Positions 34,436-43,278 of a DNA stretch of 64,000 nt are shown here, one piece after another. This DNA is from Achromobacter sp. MFA1 R4 (GTDB lineage: Bacteria > Pseudomonadota > Gammaproteobacteria > Burkholderiales > Burkholderiaceae_B). The position numbers were made by a program, and so were the translations under genes. Location of the stretch: assembly GCF_900156745.1 (NCBI RefSeq), contig NZ_LT707065.1, forward strand, positions 3,348,001-3,412,000, read 5' to 3'. Every line of letters starts with the position of its first letter. Within the stretch, counting starts at the first letter, position 1. The notes beneath the pieces were generated by a model. It saw nothing but the letters and a program-made list of their open reading frames with translations, had not been told where the DNA came from and ran no database searches.

Positions 34436-35203
34436 ATGACCGATGTCTATGCGGCATGGGCCGCGGCCCATGCCCTCCAATTGTTTGTCGCGCTGCCGCT
34501 CGTGGCCGGCGCCGCGTCGCTGCTGTTCATGCGCTGGCACGGCCGGCTGTCCGCCGGCGGCCGCACCGCGCTCTTCGCCGCCACGGCCCTGGCAGCGTTC
34601 GGGACGTTTCTGGCGTTGGCCGTGGCCGTCGACAGCCGCGGGACGATCGTCGCCTTCGACAGCGCGCTGGCCGACGCGCTGAGCATGTCCATGTCCACGT
34701 CGATGCTGTGGCTGCTGTCCTGGATCACCTATCTGGGCGACCGCAACCTGCTCACGGTGTTCAGCGTGCTGATGACGCTGGGCCTGCTCTGGCGCGGGAT
34801 GTGGCAGCTTGCGCTCTTTTGCGCCATCACAACCGGCCTGGGCGGGGCGCTCAACTGGCTGCTCAAGCACACCTTCGAACGCGTTCGGCCGGAACACGAC
34901 CACGGCTACGCGATGGCAAGCGGCTGGAGTTTCCCCAGCGGTCATTCCTCGGCCGCCATGGCCGTGTACGGGACGGCCTGCTACCTGATGTGGCGCCTGG
35001 CTCCGCCCGCCTGGCGCATGCCCTGCGTGGCCGGCATGACCGCGCTCATCGTGGCGATCGGCCTGAGCCGCATCCTGCTGCAGGTGCATTTTGCGAGCGA
35101 TGTGGTCGCCGGGCTGGCGGTGAGCCTGGGGTGGCTGGTGCTATGCGTGGCGGCCTGCGAACGGCTGCACATGTCAGGGGCGGCGGTTCAGCGCGTCCAG
35201 TAG
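34436..35203 (+). CDS. PAP2-family membrane phosphatase
   Basis: A 255-residue integral membrane phosphatase. The three acid-phosphatase motifs are intact: KHTFERVRP (K-x6-RP), FPSGHSSA (PSGH) and SRILLQVHFASDV (SR-x5-H-x3-D). About six hydrophobic segments surround them. PAP2 enzymes remove phosphate from lipid substrates such as phosphatidic acid or undecaprenyl pyrophosphate at the periplasmic face. The ATG at 34436 is used because the sequence before it is the gap to the phosphoesterase gene. The last 30 bp overlap, tail to tail, the minus-strand Rossmann-protein gene. Confidence 0.93.
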   Translation: MTDVYAAWAAAHALQLFVALPLVAGAASLLFMRWHGRLSAGGRTALFAATALAAFGTFLALAVAVDSRGTIVAFDSALADALSMSMSTSMLWLLSWITYLGDRNLLTVFSVLMTLGLLWRGMWQLALFCAITTGLGGALNWLLKHTFERVRPEHDHGYAMASGWSFPSGHSSAAMAVYGTACYLMWRLAPPAWRMPCVAGMTALIVAIGLSRILLQVHFASDVVAGLAVSLGWLVLCVAACERLHMSGAAVQRVQ

Positions 35204-35608
35204 GCACGACCCGGCCCGGTCGACGCCATCGGTCGGCAACGGCGCGCACGTGTAGCGCCCGCCCGCGCGGGCGATGGCCCGGTCGAGTTGCCGCATCCGG
35301 TCGTCGGGCGGCGGGTCCAGATCGATGATCAGCTTGCCAGCGATGGGCGCCGTCACCTGGCCGTCGCTGAACCGCTCCAGGGTGCGGTCGATCTCGCGCT
35401 CCCGGGGCAGGGCCAGCACGATGGTGTCCGACTCCGCCAGCGCCTCGCGCGCCGACGTCGCCAGCGTTGCGTTGCCGCGGAACGCCTCGCAGCGCGCCGC
35501 TTCGACATCGTAGAGCGTCAACGCAATGTCGGGATCGGCGGCCAGCAACTGCCGCGCCGCCCGCGTGCCGATGCTGCCCATGCCGACGATGCTGACGCGC
35601 CGGCTCAT
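35174..35608 (-). CDS. Stand-alone NAD(P)-binding domain protein (HIBADH/6PGDH-like, short)
   Basis: A 144-residue protein made of only the Rossmann domain of 3-hydroxyisobutyrate/6-phosphogluconate-type dehydrogenases. It has the dinucleotide motif GMGSIGTRAARQL near residue 8, ADTIVLALP-like strand (SDTIVLALPRERE), and the IIDLDPPPDDRMRQL helix corresponding to the family's ID-ST-P motif. It ends right after the region where the family has DAP-SGG, here CAPLPTDG, and lacks the all-helical catalytic/dimer domain that normally follows (usual length about 290-300). The start overlaps the thioesterase stop (ATGA), so it is the third gene of a coupled operon. It may be a NAD(P)-binding accessory protein or a decayed enzyme. 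Confidence 0.75.
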   Translation of the reverse strand: MSRRVSIVGMGSIGTRAARQLLAADPDIALTLYDVEAARCEAFRGNATLATSAREALAESDTIVLALPREREIDRTLERFSDGQVTAPIAGKLIIDLDPPPDDRMRQLDRAIARAGGRYTCAPLPTDGVDRAGSCLLDALNRRP

Positions 35609-36048
35609 GGCTTGGGCACCGACCACGTGCTCACGATATGGGCAAGCGGCTCATCCGAGCCATCGCCCGTCAGCACGACTTCCCCCGCGGACAGCCGGCC
35701 CACCTTCAGCAGGCGGGCATGGGCATGGATGGCGCCTGCCGGACTCTTGCGCAGGAAATTGATGGTCAGGCTGGCCGTGACGGCGTGGGCCTGGCCGGTC
35801 GCGCCCACCACGGCCGCATACATGGCCAGGTCGGCAAGTCCCATCAGCATGGGCCCGGCGACGATGCCTCCCAGCCGCTGGTGCGCGTCGCGCGCGGGAA
35901 GGACCGCGTGCGCCGTGCCGCGCCCGATATGGAGGACGTCGATGCCCAGCAGCATCGAGAACGGATGCTGTTCGGCCAGCAGTACATGAAAGTCGGCCAG
36001 GCTGATCAGCGGCGCACGGGTGTCGGGGGGCAGGGCGGTTGCGGTCAT
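35605..36048 (-). CDS. Hotdog-fold thioesterase (PaaI/DUF4442-like)
   Basis: A 147-residue single hotdog domain. The central helix and following strands (GGIVAGPMLMGLADLAMYAAV, VTASLTINFLRKSP, LLKVGRLSAGEVVL) match the PaaI/YiiD-type acyl-CoA thioesterase family. It should hydrolyse an acyl- or aryl-CoA thioester. The ATG at 36048 overlaps the stop of the TetR gene upstream (ATGA), and its stop overlaps the start of the Rossmann-protein gene, so the three are translated together. The open frame upstream of 36048 lies within tetR. The specific acyl substrate is unknown. Confidence 0.9.
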   Translation of the reverse strand: MTATALPPDTRAPLISLADFHVLLAEQHPFSMLLGIDVLHIGRGTAHAVLPARDAHQRLGGIVAGPMLMGLADLAMYAAVVGATGQAHAVTASLTINFLRKSPAGAIHAHARLLKVGRLSAGEVVLTGDGSDEPLAHIVSTWSVPKP

Positions 36049-36659
36049 CGTCGTTCCAGGGCGTGGCAATAGTTGTCCAGCAGCGGTTCGGCCTGCTGGC
36101 CCAGGGACTTGAGGCGTCGGGTGTGCAGCAGCAGCAACAGCCCCATCAGATACGTAAAGACGTTCATCTGCTCGGTTTGCACGGCTTCCGCCTCCCAGGC
36201 CTTCGTGCGCGCCAGCGCATGCCCGAGCAGATCGATGCATTGCCGCAGCCGGGCATTGAGTTTCTCGTCCATGTCCCGGCCCAGTCCGCGCGGGCCCAGC
36301 CCCTGGACCAGATACATTCCCAGCGAAAAGTCCGTGCGCCGTTCCGCGTAATAGCCGAAGAACGCGAGGATCGCGCCGCGCGCGGCCGTCGTGTCCTCAT
36401 GCGCGGCGGCGGCCCGCTCCAGGTGCGCGTGCAACCGCTGCAACGACCCATCCAGCAGTTCCCCATAGATCGCTTCCTTGCCCGCGAACCAGGGGTAAAT
36501 GGCGCCCGTCGTGCAGCCGGCCTCCTTGGCGATCGCGCGGATCGTGGTCTTTTCCAGCCCATCGCGCTCGAAGACCCGCAAGGCGGCGTCCAGGATGATC
36601 TGCCTGCGCAGCGCACTCAGGCGTTCGTTGCGTTCGGCGCGCGGGGAGGGGATGGACAT
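36045..36659 (-). CDS. TetR-family regulator of a thioesterase operon
   Basis: A 204-residue TetR regulator. The helix-turn-helix (about 15-65) contains RVFERDGLEKTTIRAIAKEAG and TTGAIYPWFAGKEAIYGELL; the C-terminal ligand domain is helical with a Leu-rich stretch (YLMGLLLLLHTRRL). The frame continues to a TTG at 36716, but the ATG at 36659 gives the usual N-terminal length. It is the first gene of an operon with a thioesterase and a Rossmann-domain protein, all joined by ATGA overlaps. The AT-rich dyad upstream (36709-36723) is a likely autoregulatory operator. A CoA thioester or fatty acid is a plausible effector. Confidence 0.9.
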   Translation of the reverse strand: MSIPSPRAERNERLSALRRQIILDAALRVFERDGLEKTTIRAIAKEAGCTTGAIYPWFAGKEAIYGELLDGSLQRLHAHLERAAAAHEDTTAARGAILAFFGYYAERRTDFSLGMYLVQGLGPRGLGRDMDEKLNARLRQCIDLLGHALARTKAWEAEAVQTEQMNVFTYLMGLLLLLHTRRLKSLGQQAEPLLDNYCHALERR

Positions 36660-36708
36660 GTCGGTCGGGCTCGATTCGATGCCATCGATAATATCGACGA
36701 TTTTTATT

Positions 36709-36723
36709 AATAACAACGTTATT
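36709..36723. promoter_or_regulatory. Probable operator of the thioesterase-operon TetR
   Basis: AATAAC-aac-GTTATT is a perfect 6+6 dyad with a 3-base spacer, in the only AT-rich stretch upstream of the gene. A second small dyad, CGAT-aat-ATCG (36686-36696), lies between it and the start codon. Confidence 0.6.
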
Positions 36724-37115
36724 CGCCCCGCTTGTGATTACGATGGTCTTCAGTGCCGGAGTCATCCCGGCCGCCTCCGATTTCCCTCGGACGGCAGCGG
36801 GAACCGTGAAGAAAGTCGCTTGACGAATGGGTTTTGGAATTGCCCGGAAAATTGGGGGCAGGGCCGAAAGTCGCATGGTTGCGCGCTCGGGCTGTTCGAT
36901 AAGGGTAAGCCCTAGCGTTGCTCCGCCAGCATCAGCGGGATGTTGCAACTTCCCAACATGCCTGTCGCAAACCTGCACTTTTCTGATGCCGACCGTAGCC
37001 AGTCCCCCTGATTTTTGATGCAATAGCGTCAACTTCCCTTCGCGGAGTTAGGGGGGCGGCAGGCTGGTTTGCTGGATTGCTGCTCTTGTCACTCAAATCA
37101 ACGGAGATTTCTTAA
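36724..37115. other. Divergent gap upstream of the porin gene
   Basis: 392 bp with no gene. It contains an inverted repeat ATGTTG-N8-CAACAT (36940-36945 / 36954-36959) and a TTGACG at 36819-36824 without a clear -10. A GGAG site lies 10 bases before the porin ATG. The long leader is normal for a highly expressed, regulated porin, but I could not place the promoter with confidence. Confidence 0.4.
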
Positions 37116-38225
37116 ATGAAAAAGACTCTGCTCGCTGCCGCCCTGCTCGCCGGTTTCGCCGGTGTCGCCCAGGCAGAAACGTCTGTCACCCTGTACGGCA
37201 TCATCGACACGGGCCTCGGCTACAACAAGATCAGCGGTGGTCCCGATGCCGTTAACGGCAGCCGCTTCGGCATGATCAACGGCGTCCAAAACGGTTCGCG
37301 CTGGGGTCTGCGTGGTTCGGAAGATCTGGGTGACGGCCTGCGCGCTGTTTTCCAACTGGAATCCGGCTTTGATTCGGGTAACGGCAAGTCGGCTCAAGGT
37401 GGCCGTCTGTTCGGTCGCCAAGCCACCGTCGGTCTGGCCAGCGACAGCTGGGGCCAACTGGACTTCGGCCGTCAAACCAACATCGCGTCGAAGTACTTCG
37501 GTTCCATCGACCCGTTCGGCGCTGGCTTCGGTCAAGCCAACATCGGCGTTTCGATGAGCGCTGCCAACACGCAACGCTACGACAACATGGTCATGTATCA
37601 GACCCCGTCGTTCAGCGGCTTCCAGTTTGGCGTTGGTTACTCGTTCAACGCTGACGACAACAACACCGCCCAAACCGGCTGGAAGACTGCCGACAACACC
37701 CGCGCCATCACGACCGGTCTGCGCTACGTCAACGGCCCGCTGAATGTCGCTCTGTCGTACGACCAACTGAACGCTTCGAACCGTCTGCCGACGGAAGCCA
37801 CCGACGCCACCCCGCGTATGTACGCGATCGGCGCTTCGTATGACTTCGAAGTCGTGAAGCTGGCCCTGGCCTACGCTCGCACCACCGACGGCTGGTTCGC
37901 TGGCCAAGGCGTGAACACCGGCACGGGCTCCCTGAGCATCGGCACCAACATCTTCGCCGATGGCTTCAAGGCCAACTCGTACATGGTCGGCCTGTCCGCC
38001 CCGATCGGCGGCGCAAGCAAGCTGTTCGGTTCGTGGCAAATGGTTGACCCCAGCAACGACCGTATCAACGGTGCTGAGACGATGAACGTCTTCTCGCTGG
38101 GCTACACCTACGACCTGTCCAAGCGCACCAACCTGTACGCTTACGGTTCGTACGCCAAGAACTACGCCTTCGTGGAAGACATCAAGTCGACCGCCGTCGG
38201 CGTCGGTGTCCGTCACCGCTTCTAA
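37116..38225 (+). CDS. General (Gram-negative) porin, Burkholderiales type
   Basis: A 369-residue outer-membrane trimeric porin. A 20-residue signal peptide ends AQA before ETSVTLYGIIDTGLGYN, the standard N terminus of this porin family. Beta-strand repeats, a loop with GNGKSAQGGRLFGRQATVGL, and the C-terminal Phe (VRHRF) recognised by the BAM assembly machinery are visible. It lets small hydrophilic solutes cross the outer membrane. Codon use differs from its neighbours (CAA for Gln, GGT, GCT), which fits a very highly expressed gene rather than recent transfer. A strong pair of hairpins follows the gene. Confidence 0.96.
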   Translation: MKKTLLAAALLAGFAGVAQAETSVTLYGIIDTGLGYNKISGGPDAVNGSRFGMINGVQNGSRWGLRGSEDLGDGLRAVFQLESGFDSGNGKSAQGGRLFGRQATVGLASDSWGQLDFGRQTNIASKYFGSIDPFGAGFGQANIGVSMSAANTQRYDNMVMYQTPSFSGFQFGVGYSFNADDNNTAQTGWKTADNTRAITTGLRYVNGPLNVALSYDQLNASNRLPTEATDATPRMYAIGASYDFEVVKLALAYARTTDGWFAGQGVNTGTGSLSIGTNIFADGFKANSYMVGLSAPIGGASKLFGSWQMVDPSNDRINGAETMNVFSLGYTYDLSKRTNLYAYGSYAKNYAFVEDIKSTAVGVGVRHRF

Positions 38226-38231
38226 TCCAAT

Positions 38232-38319
38232 GCAGGGCGCAAGCCCTGCCTGGATTTAAAGCTGACGCGAACGGGCTTCGGCCCGTTCGCATGAACCACC
38301 CGTTGGGGTGGTTTTTTTT
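38232..38319 (+). terminator. Triple hairpin and intrinsic terminator after the porin
   Basis: First a 7-bp stem GCAGGGC-gcaa-GCCCTGC (38232-38249), then a perfect 10-bp stem GCGAACGGGC with a TTCG tetraloop (38267-38290), then AACCACCC-gttg-GGGTGGTT running into eight Ts (38294-38319). The last is a classical terminator; the first two may stabilise the abundant porin mRNA. Confidence 0.92.
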
Positions 38320-38476
38320 CGCCTGATGGTTGAATTCGGGCATACTGCGGCGACTTGTCTTTCAAGCCGTGTATCCTTCACAAGTGCTTGTGAAAGCTGC
38401 GATTGTTCCATTTGAGGAATGCAGTCTTTCGCCTGCTATTCAAGCTACAGAGTTCAGCCGGAAGTAACCGCGCGAA

Positions 38477-38485
38477 TGCTACAAT
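38477..38485 (+). promoter_or_regulatory. Extended -10 promoter candidate for the nuo operon
   Basis: TGcTACAAT is an extended -10 (TGn plus TACAAT, five of six to consensus) about 32 bp before the nuoA start. No good -35 is visible, as usual for extended -10 promoters. The rest of the gap 38320-38516 has no gene; a dyad CACAAGTGCTTGTG occurs at 38379-38392. Confidence 0.55.
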
Positions 38486-38516
38486 CCTAAGGTTTGCGCA
38501 TTTGACGGACGCCTGA

Positions 38517-38876
38517 ATGAACCTGCAACAGTATTTTCCCGTCCTGCTGTTTATCGTAGTGGCCACCCTTATCGGGTTCGCGCTTCTAACGGCCGGCTCC
38601 CTCCTTGGCCCGCGGCGTCCTTACGCTGAGAAGCTCTCGCCTTACGAGTGCGGCTTCGAAGCGTTTGAAGATGCTCGCATGAAGTTTGACGTGCGCTACT
38701 ACCTCGTGGCGATCCTGTTCATTCTTTTCGACCTGGAAATCGCGTTCCTGTTCCCGTGGGCCATTGCCCAGGGCACTGTCGGGCTCGTCGGTTTCTGGAC
38801 GGTCATGGTTTTCCTCGCCGTGTTGACCGTCGGCTTCATCTACGAATGGAAAAAGGGCGCGCTGGACTGGGAGTGA
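38517..38876 (+). CDS. nuoA: NADH-quinone oxidoreductase subunit A
   Basis: Small membrane subunit of respiratory complex I (119 residues, normal). Three hydrophobic helices are visible: about 7-28, 60-80 and 85-107. The conserved loop [22 protein letters not shown] lies between helices 1 and 2 and borders the quinone site; its Cys is the one that changes exposure in the active/deactive switch of mitochondrial homologs. It opens a 14-gene operon in canonical order. The start ATG follows a weak site. Confidence 0.98.
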   Translation: MNLQQYFPVLLFIVVATLIGFALLTAGSLLGPRRPYAEKLSPYECGFEAFEDARMKFDVRYYLVAILFILFDLEIAFLFPWAIAQGTVGLVGFWTVMVFLAVLTVGFIYEWKKGALDWE

Positions 38877-38915
38877 CCTCCGGGTTCATTTCACAGCACG
38901 CTATCAGAGACGAAT

Positions 38916-39392
38916 ATGGCTATAGACGGCATTCTCAAGCAAGGCTTCATCACAACCAGCGCCGACAAGTTCCTGAACTGGGCGAAGACCGGTTCGATGT
39001 GGCCCATGACCTTCGGTCTGGCCTGTTGCGCGGTTGAGATGATGCACGCGGGCGCGGCCCGCTATGACCTGGACCAATTCGGCATCATCTTCCGGCCCAG
39101 TCCGCGTCAGTCCGATCTCATGATCGTGGCCGGCACGTTGTGCAACAAGATGGCGCCCGCGCTGCGCAAGGTCTACGACCAGATGCCCGAGCCGCGCTGG
39201 GTGGTTTCCATGGGCTCCTGTGCCAATGGCGGCGGCTACTACCACTACTCGTATTCGGTGGTCCGTGGCTGCGATCGCATCGTACCGGTAGACGTCTACG
39301 TGCCGGGCTGCCCGCCCACGGCCGAGGCGCTGGTCTACGGCTTGCTGCAGATGCAGAACAAGATCCGCCTGACCAACACGATTGCGCGCTGA
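38916..39392 (+). CDS. nuoB: NADH-quinone oxidoreductase subunit B
   Basis: A 158-residue peripheral subunit holding iron-sulfur cluster N2, the last electron carrier before quinone. The four ligands are visible: the adjacent Cys pair in [14 protein letters not shown], Cys in [19 protein letters not shown], and Cys in [11 protein letters not shown]. Length is normal. It lies 39 bp after nuoA. Confidence 0.98.
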   Translation: MAIDGILKQGFITTSADKFLNWAKTGSMWPMTFGLACCAVEMMHAGAARYDLDQFGIIFRPSPRQSDLMIVAGTLCNKMAPALRKVYDQMPEPRWVVSMGSCANGGGYYHYSYSVVRGCDRIVPVDVYVPGCPPTAEALVYGLLQMQNKIRLTNTIAR

Positions 39393-39470
39393 TGCTTCAC
39401 GGGTTCGACGGCAGGCCCCGCCGCCTCGGACCCCGCGAAGCCAGCGTATCGGTTCACCTAAGCGTACAAG

Positions 39471-40097
39471 ATGATGACCAGGCTCGAATCCCTGAAAAAC
39501 AATTTGCAGACCACCCTCGGCGCGGACATCGCGCTGACCGAGGCGCTGGGCGAGCTGACGCTCGAAGTGCCCGCGGAGCAGTGGTTCTCCGTCTGCAACA
39601 AGCTGCGCACCGAAGCCGGCCTGCGCTTTGAAACCTGTATCGACCTCTGCGGCGTCGACTACCTGACCTGGGGCAACGGCACGCGCCAGCTTCCCGAGGA
39701 AGCCAACGTCCGGGTCCACCGTTCGCGTTATGCCGTCGTGGCGCACCTGCTCTCCATCGAGAACAACTGGCGCCTGCGCGTGCGTACGTGGGCGCCTGAC
39801 GACGAATTCCCGATGGTCGCCTCGCTGATGGAATGCTGGCCGGCCGTGGGCTGGTTCGAGCGCGAAGCCTTCGACCTGTACGGCATCGTCTTCGAAGGCC
39901 ACCCCGACCTGCGCCGCATCCTCACGGACTACGGCTTCATCGGCCATCCTTTCCGCAAGGACTTCCCGCTGTCGGGCACCGTCGAAATGCGCTACGACCC
40001 CGAACAACGGCGCGTCATCTACCAGCCGGTCACGATCGATCCGCGCGAGATCACCCCGCGCGTGGTGCGCGAAGACACCTACGGCATGGGGCGTTGA
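39471..40097 (+). CDS. nuoC: NADH-quinone oxidoreductase subunit C
   Basis: A 208-residue peripheral-arm subunit, here separate from NuoD (they are fused in E. coli). The family signature is clear: ERELFDLYGI-like segment as [20 protein letters not shown], then [12 protein letters not shown]. Two ATGs are adjacent at 39471 and 39474; either may be used. The 78-bp gap after nuoB is the longest inside the operon and shows no hairpin of note. Confidence 0.97.
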   Translation: MMTRLESLKNNLQTTLGADIALTEALGELTLEVPAEQWFSVCNKLRTEAGLRFETCIDLCGVDYLTWGNGTRQLPEEANVRVHRSRYAVVAHLLSIENNWRLRVRTWAPDDEFPMVASLMECWPAVGWFEREAFDLYGIVFEGHPDLRRILTDYGFIGHPFRKDFPLSGTVEMRYDPEQRRVIYQPVTIDPREITPRVVREDTYGMGR

Positions 40098-40100
40098 ATC

Positions 40101-41357
40101 ATGGCAGACATCAAGAACTACACCCTGAACTTCGGTCCTCAACACCCGGCCGCGCACGGCGTGCTGCGCCTGGTGCTTGAACTCGACGGCGAAGTCATCC
40201 AGCGCGCCGACCCGCACATCGGCCTGCTGCACCGTGCCACCGAAAAGCTGGCCGAACACAAGACCTACATCCAGGCGCTGCCCTACATGGACCGCCTGGA
40301 CTACGTGTCCATGATGTGCAATGAGCACGCCTACGTCATGGCCATCGAGAAGCTGCTGGGCATCGAGGCGCCGCTGCGTGCGCAGTACATCCGCGTGATG
40401 TTCGACGAAATCACGCGCCTCCTGAACCACCTGATGTCCCTGGGCTCGCACGCCCTGGACGTGGGCGCGATGGCGGTGTTCCTGTACGCCTTCCGCGAGC
40501 GCGAAGACCTGATGGACTGCTACGAAGCGGTCTCGGGCGCGCGCATGCACGCGGCCTACTACCGTCCGGGCGGCGTCTACCGCGACCTGCCGGATTCGAT
40601 GCCGCAATACGGCGACACCAGCAAGTACCGCGGCGACAAGGAAATGCGCGCCATGAACGACGCGCGTTCGGGCTCGCTGCTGGACTTCATCGAAGACTTC
40701 ACCAACCGCTTCCCGGCCTGCGTCGACGAATACGAAACGCTGCTCACCGACAACCGCATCTGGAAGCAGCGCCTGGTCGGCATCGGCGTGGTCGATCCCG
40801 AGCGCGCCAAGGCGCTGGGCTTCACCGGCCCGATGCTGCGCGGTTCGGGCGTGGCCTGGGACCTGCGCAAGATGCAGCCCTACGAAGTCTACGATCTGCT
40901 CGATTTCGACATCCCCGTCGGCGTCAACGGCGATTGCTACGACCGCTATCTGGTCCGCGTCGCCGAGATGCGCCAGAGCAACCGCATCATCCGCCAGTGC
41001 GTGGAATGGCTGCGCAACAATCCCGGCCCGGTCATGATCGAGAACCACAAGATCGCCCCGCCGTCGCGCACCGCCATGAAGACCAACATGGAAGAGCTGA
41101 TCCATCACTTCAAGCTCTTCACCGAAGGTTTCCACGTGCCTCCGGGCGAGGCGTACGCCTCGGTCGAGCATCCGAAGGGCGAATTCGGCATCTACCTGGT
41201 GTCCGACGGCGCCAACAAGCCTTACCGCCTGAAGATTCGGGCGCCTGGCTTCGTCCACCTGCAATCGCTGGATGAAATGTCGCGCGGCCACATGATCGCC
41301 GACGCCGTCACCATCATTGGCACGCAGGACATCGTTTTCGGCGAGATCGATCGCTGA
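40101..41357 (+). CDS. nuoD: NADH-quinone oxidoreductase subunit D
   Basis: A 418-residue subunit that, with NuoB, forms the quinone-reduction pocket. Conserved stretches include [22 protein letters not shown] near the N terminus (with the His that contacts quinone), [14 protein letters not shown], and the C-terminal [19 protein letters not shown] and [14 protein letters not shown]. Starts 3 bp after the nuoC stop. Length is typical for an unfused NuoD. Confidence 0.98.
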   Translation: MADIKNYTLNFGPQHPAAHGVLRLVLELDGEVIQRADPHIGLLHRATEKLAEHKTYIQALPYMDRLDYVSMMCNEHAYVMAIEKLLGIEAPLRAQYIRVMFDEITRLLNHLMSLGSHALDVGAMAVFLYAFREREDLMDCYEAVSGARMHAAYYRPGGVYRDLPDSMPQYGDTSKYRGDKEMRAMNDARSGSLLDFIEDFTNRFPACVDEYETLLTDNRIWKQRLVGIGVVDPERAKALGFTGPMLRGSGVAWDLRKMQPYEVYDLLDFDIPVGVNGDCYDRYLVRVAEMRQSNRIIRQCVEWLRNNPGPVMIENHKIAPPSRTAMKTNMEELIHHFKLFTEGFHVPPGEAYASVEHPKGEFGIYLVSDGANKPYRLKIRAPGFVHLQSLDEMSRGHMIADAVTIIGTQDIVFGEIDR

Positions 41358-41404
41358 TCCGTCCAGACAGTCACGAGCACGCCCGCATAACCCGGATTCA
41401 AACT

Positions 41405-41899
41405 ATGCTGCTTTCCGAACAGGCCTACCAGAAAATCGACCGTGAACTGGCCAAGTTCCCGGCCGACCAGCGGCAGTCCGCCATCATGGCCTCGCTTGCC
41501 ATCGCGCAAGAAGAGAAGGGCTGGTTGGCTACCGAAATCATCGAAGACGTGGCCAAGTACATTGGCGTTCCGCCCATCGCGGTCCAGGAAGTCGCCACCT
41601 TCTACAACATGTTCGACGTCAAGCCCGTCGGCAAGAACAAGATCGCCGTCTGCACGAACCTGCCCTGTGCCTTGCGCGACGGCGACCGCGCCGGCGAATA
41701 CCTCAAGCGCAAGCTGGGCGTCGACTACCGCGAGACGACCGCTGACGGCCAGTTCACCCTGGTCGAAGGCGAATGCATGGGCGCCTGCGGCGATTCCCCC
41801 GTGCTGATCGTGAACAACAAGCATATGTGCGTGCGCATGACCGACGAGAAGCTGGACGCGCTGGTCGCGGCCCTCAAGGTGCAAGGAGAGTCGGCATGA
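41405..41899 (+). CDS. nuoE: NADH-quinone oxidoreductase subunit E
   Basis: A 164-residue thioredoxin-like subunit with the [2Fe-2S] cluster N1a. Ligand cysteines appear as [11 protein letters not shown] and [11 protein letters not shown], a C-x4-C ... C-x3-C pattern normal for the family. It works with NuoF in the NADH-oxidising module. The stop overlaps the nuoF start (ATGA). Confidence 0.98.
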   Translation: MLLSEQAYQKIDRELAKFPADQRQSAIMASLAIAQEEKGWLATEIIEDVAKYIGVPPIAVQEVATFYNMFDVKPVGKNKIAVCTNLPCALRDGDRAGEYLKRKLGVDYRETTADGQFTLVEGECMGACGDSPVLIVNNKHMCVRMTDEKLDALVAALKVQGESA

Positions 41900-43263
41900 A
41901 CGCGCCAGACCTGTACAAGCAGTTCGCGCAAGGGCTGGATCCCAACCCCCTGAACGACCTGTCCAATTCCATGTGCCTGCACGGCCGGCACATCCAGCCG
42001 CAGATCATGGCCGACGTCGACGGCGCCAACTGGCGCCTGGAAGACTACGTCAAGCGCGGCGGCTACGAAGCCCTGAAGAAGATCCTCACCACCGGCATGA
42101 AGCCGGAAGACGTGATCGCCGAAGTCAAGGCCTCCGGCCTGCGCGGCCGCGGCGGCGCGGGCTTTCCGACCGGCCTGAAGTGGAGCTTCATGCCGCGCGC
42201 CTTCCCCGGCCAGAAGTATCTGGTCTGCAACTCCGACGAAGGCGAGCCCGGCACGTTCAAGGACCGCGACATCCTGCGTTTCAATCCGCACATCGTGATT
42301 GAAGGCATGGCCATCGCCGCCTACGCCATGGGCATCAGCGTCGGCTACAACTACATCCACGGCGAAATCTTCGAAGTCTACGAGCGCTTCGAGGAAGCCC
42401 TGGAAGAAGCGCGCGCCGCCGGCTTCCTGGGCGACCGCCTGTTCGGTTCGGACTTCAGCTTCCAGCTCCACGCGTTCCACGGCTACGGCGCCTACATCTG
42501 CGGCGAAGAAACCGCGCTGCTGGAATCCCTGGAAGGCAAGAAGGGCCAGCCGCGCTTCAAGCCGCCGTTCCCGGCCAGCTTCGGCCTGTACGGCAAGCCC
42601 ACCACGATCAACAACACGGAAACGTTCGCGGCCGTGCCGTGGATCATCCGCAACGGCGGCCAGGCCTACCTGGAAGTCGGCAAGCCGAACAACGGCGGCA
42701 CCAAGCTGTTCTCGATCACCGGCGACGTCGAGCGTCCCGGCAACTACGAGATCCCGCTGGGCACCCCGTTCTCGACCCTGCTGGAACTGGCGGGCGGCAT
42801 GCGCGGCGGCAAGAAGCTCAAGGCCGTCATCCCCGGCGGCTCCAGCGCCCCGGTCCTGCCCGCCGACATCATGATGGCTTGCACGATGGACTATGACTCC
42901 ATCGCCAAGGCCGGCTCGATGCTGGGTTCGGGCGCCGTCATCGTCATGGACGAGACGCGCTGCATGGTCAAGTCGCTGCTGCGCCTGTCTTACTTCTATT
43001 TCGAAGAAAGCTGCGGCCAGTGCACGCCGTGCCGTGAAGGCACCGGCTGGCTCTACCGCATGGTGCATCGCATCGAAAACGGTCAAGGCCGTCCGGAAGA
43101 TCTGGAGCTGCTGGACAACGTGGCCGCGAACATCATGGGCCGCACCATCTGCGCCCTCGGTGACGCCGCCGCCATGCCCGTCCGTGGCTTCCTCAAGCAT
43201 TTTCGCGACGAATTCGCGCACCACATCGAGCACAAGTCTTGTGTGGTCCCGCAATATCTGTAG
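41896..43263 (+). CDS. nuoF: NADH-quinone oxidoreductase subunit F
   Basis: A 455-residue subunit that binds NADH and FMN and holds cluster N3. The nucleotide/flavin site reads [18 protein letters not shown]; the [4Fe-4S] ligands are in [15 protein letters not shown] plus a later Cys ([14 protein letters not shown]). The start at 41896 overlaps the nuoE stop; an earlier ATG in frame (41773) lies within nuoE and is not used. Entry point of electrons from NADH into the complex. Confidence 0.98.
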   Translation: MNAPDLYKQFAQGLDPNPLNDLSNSMCLHGRHIQPQIMADVDGANWRLEDYVKRGGYEALKKILTTGMKPEDVIAEVKASGLRGRGGAGFPTGLKWSFMPRAFPGQKYLVCNSDEGEPGTFKDRDILRFNPHIVIEGMAIAAYAMGISVGYNYIHGEIFEVYERFEEALEEARAAGFLGDRLFGSDFSFQLHAFHGYGAYICGEETALLESLEGKKGQPRFKPPFPASFGLYGKPTTINNTETFAAVPWIIRNGGQAYLEVGKPNNGGTKLFSITGDVERPGNYEIPLGTPFSTLLELAGGMRGGKKLKAVIPGGSSAPVLPADIMMACTMDYDSIAKAGSMLGSGAVIVMDETRCMVKSLLRLSYFYFEESCGQCTPCREGTGWLYRMVHRIENGQGRPEDLELLDNVAANIMGRTICALGDAAAMPVRGFLKHFRDEFAHHIEHKSCVVPQYL

Positions 43264-43278
43264 GTCTCAGGAACAGCA

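Noticed and set aside
37116..38225. Different codon use of the porin gene as a sign of horizontal transfer
   Set aside because: The bias (CAA, GGT, GCT) is that of very highly expressed genes in this group, and the porin family is native to Burkholderiales.
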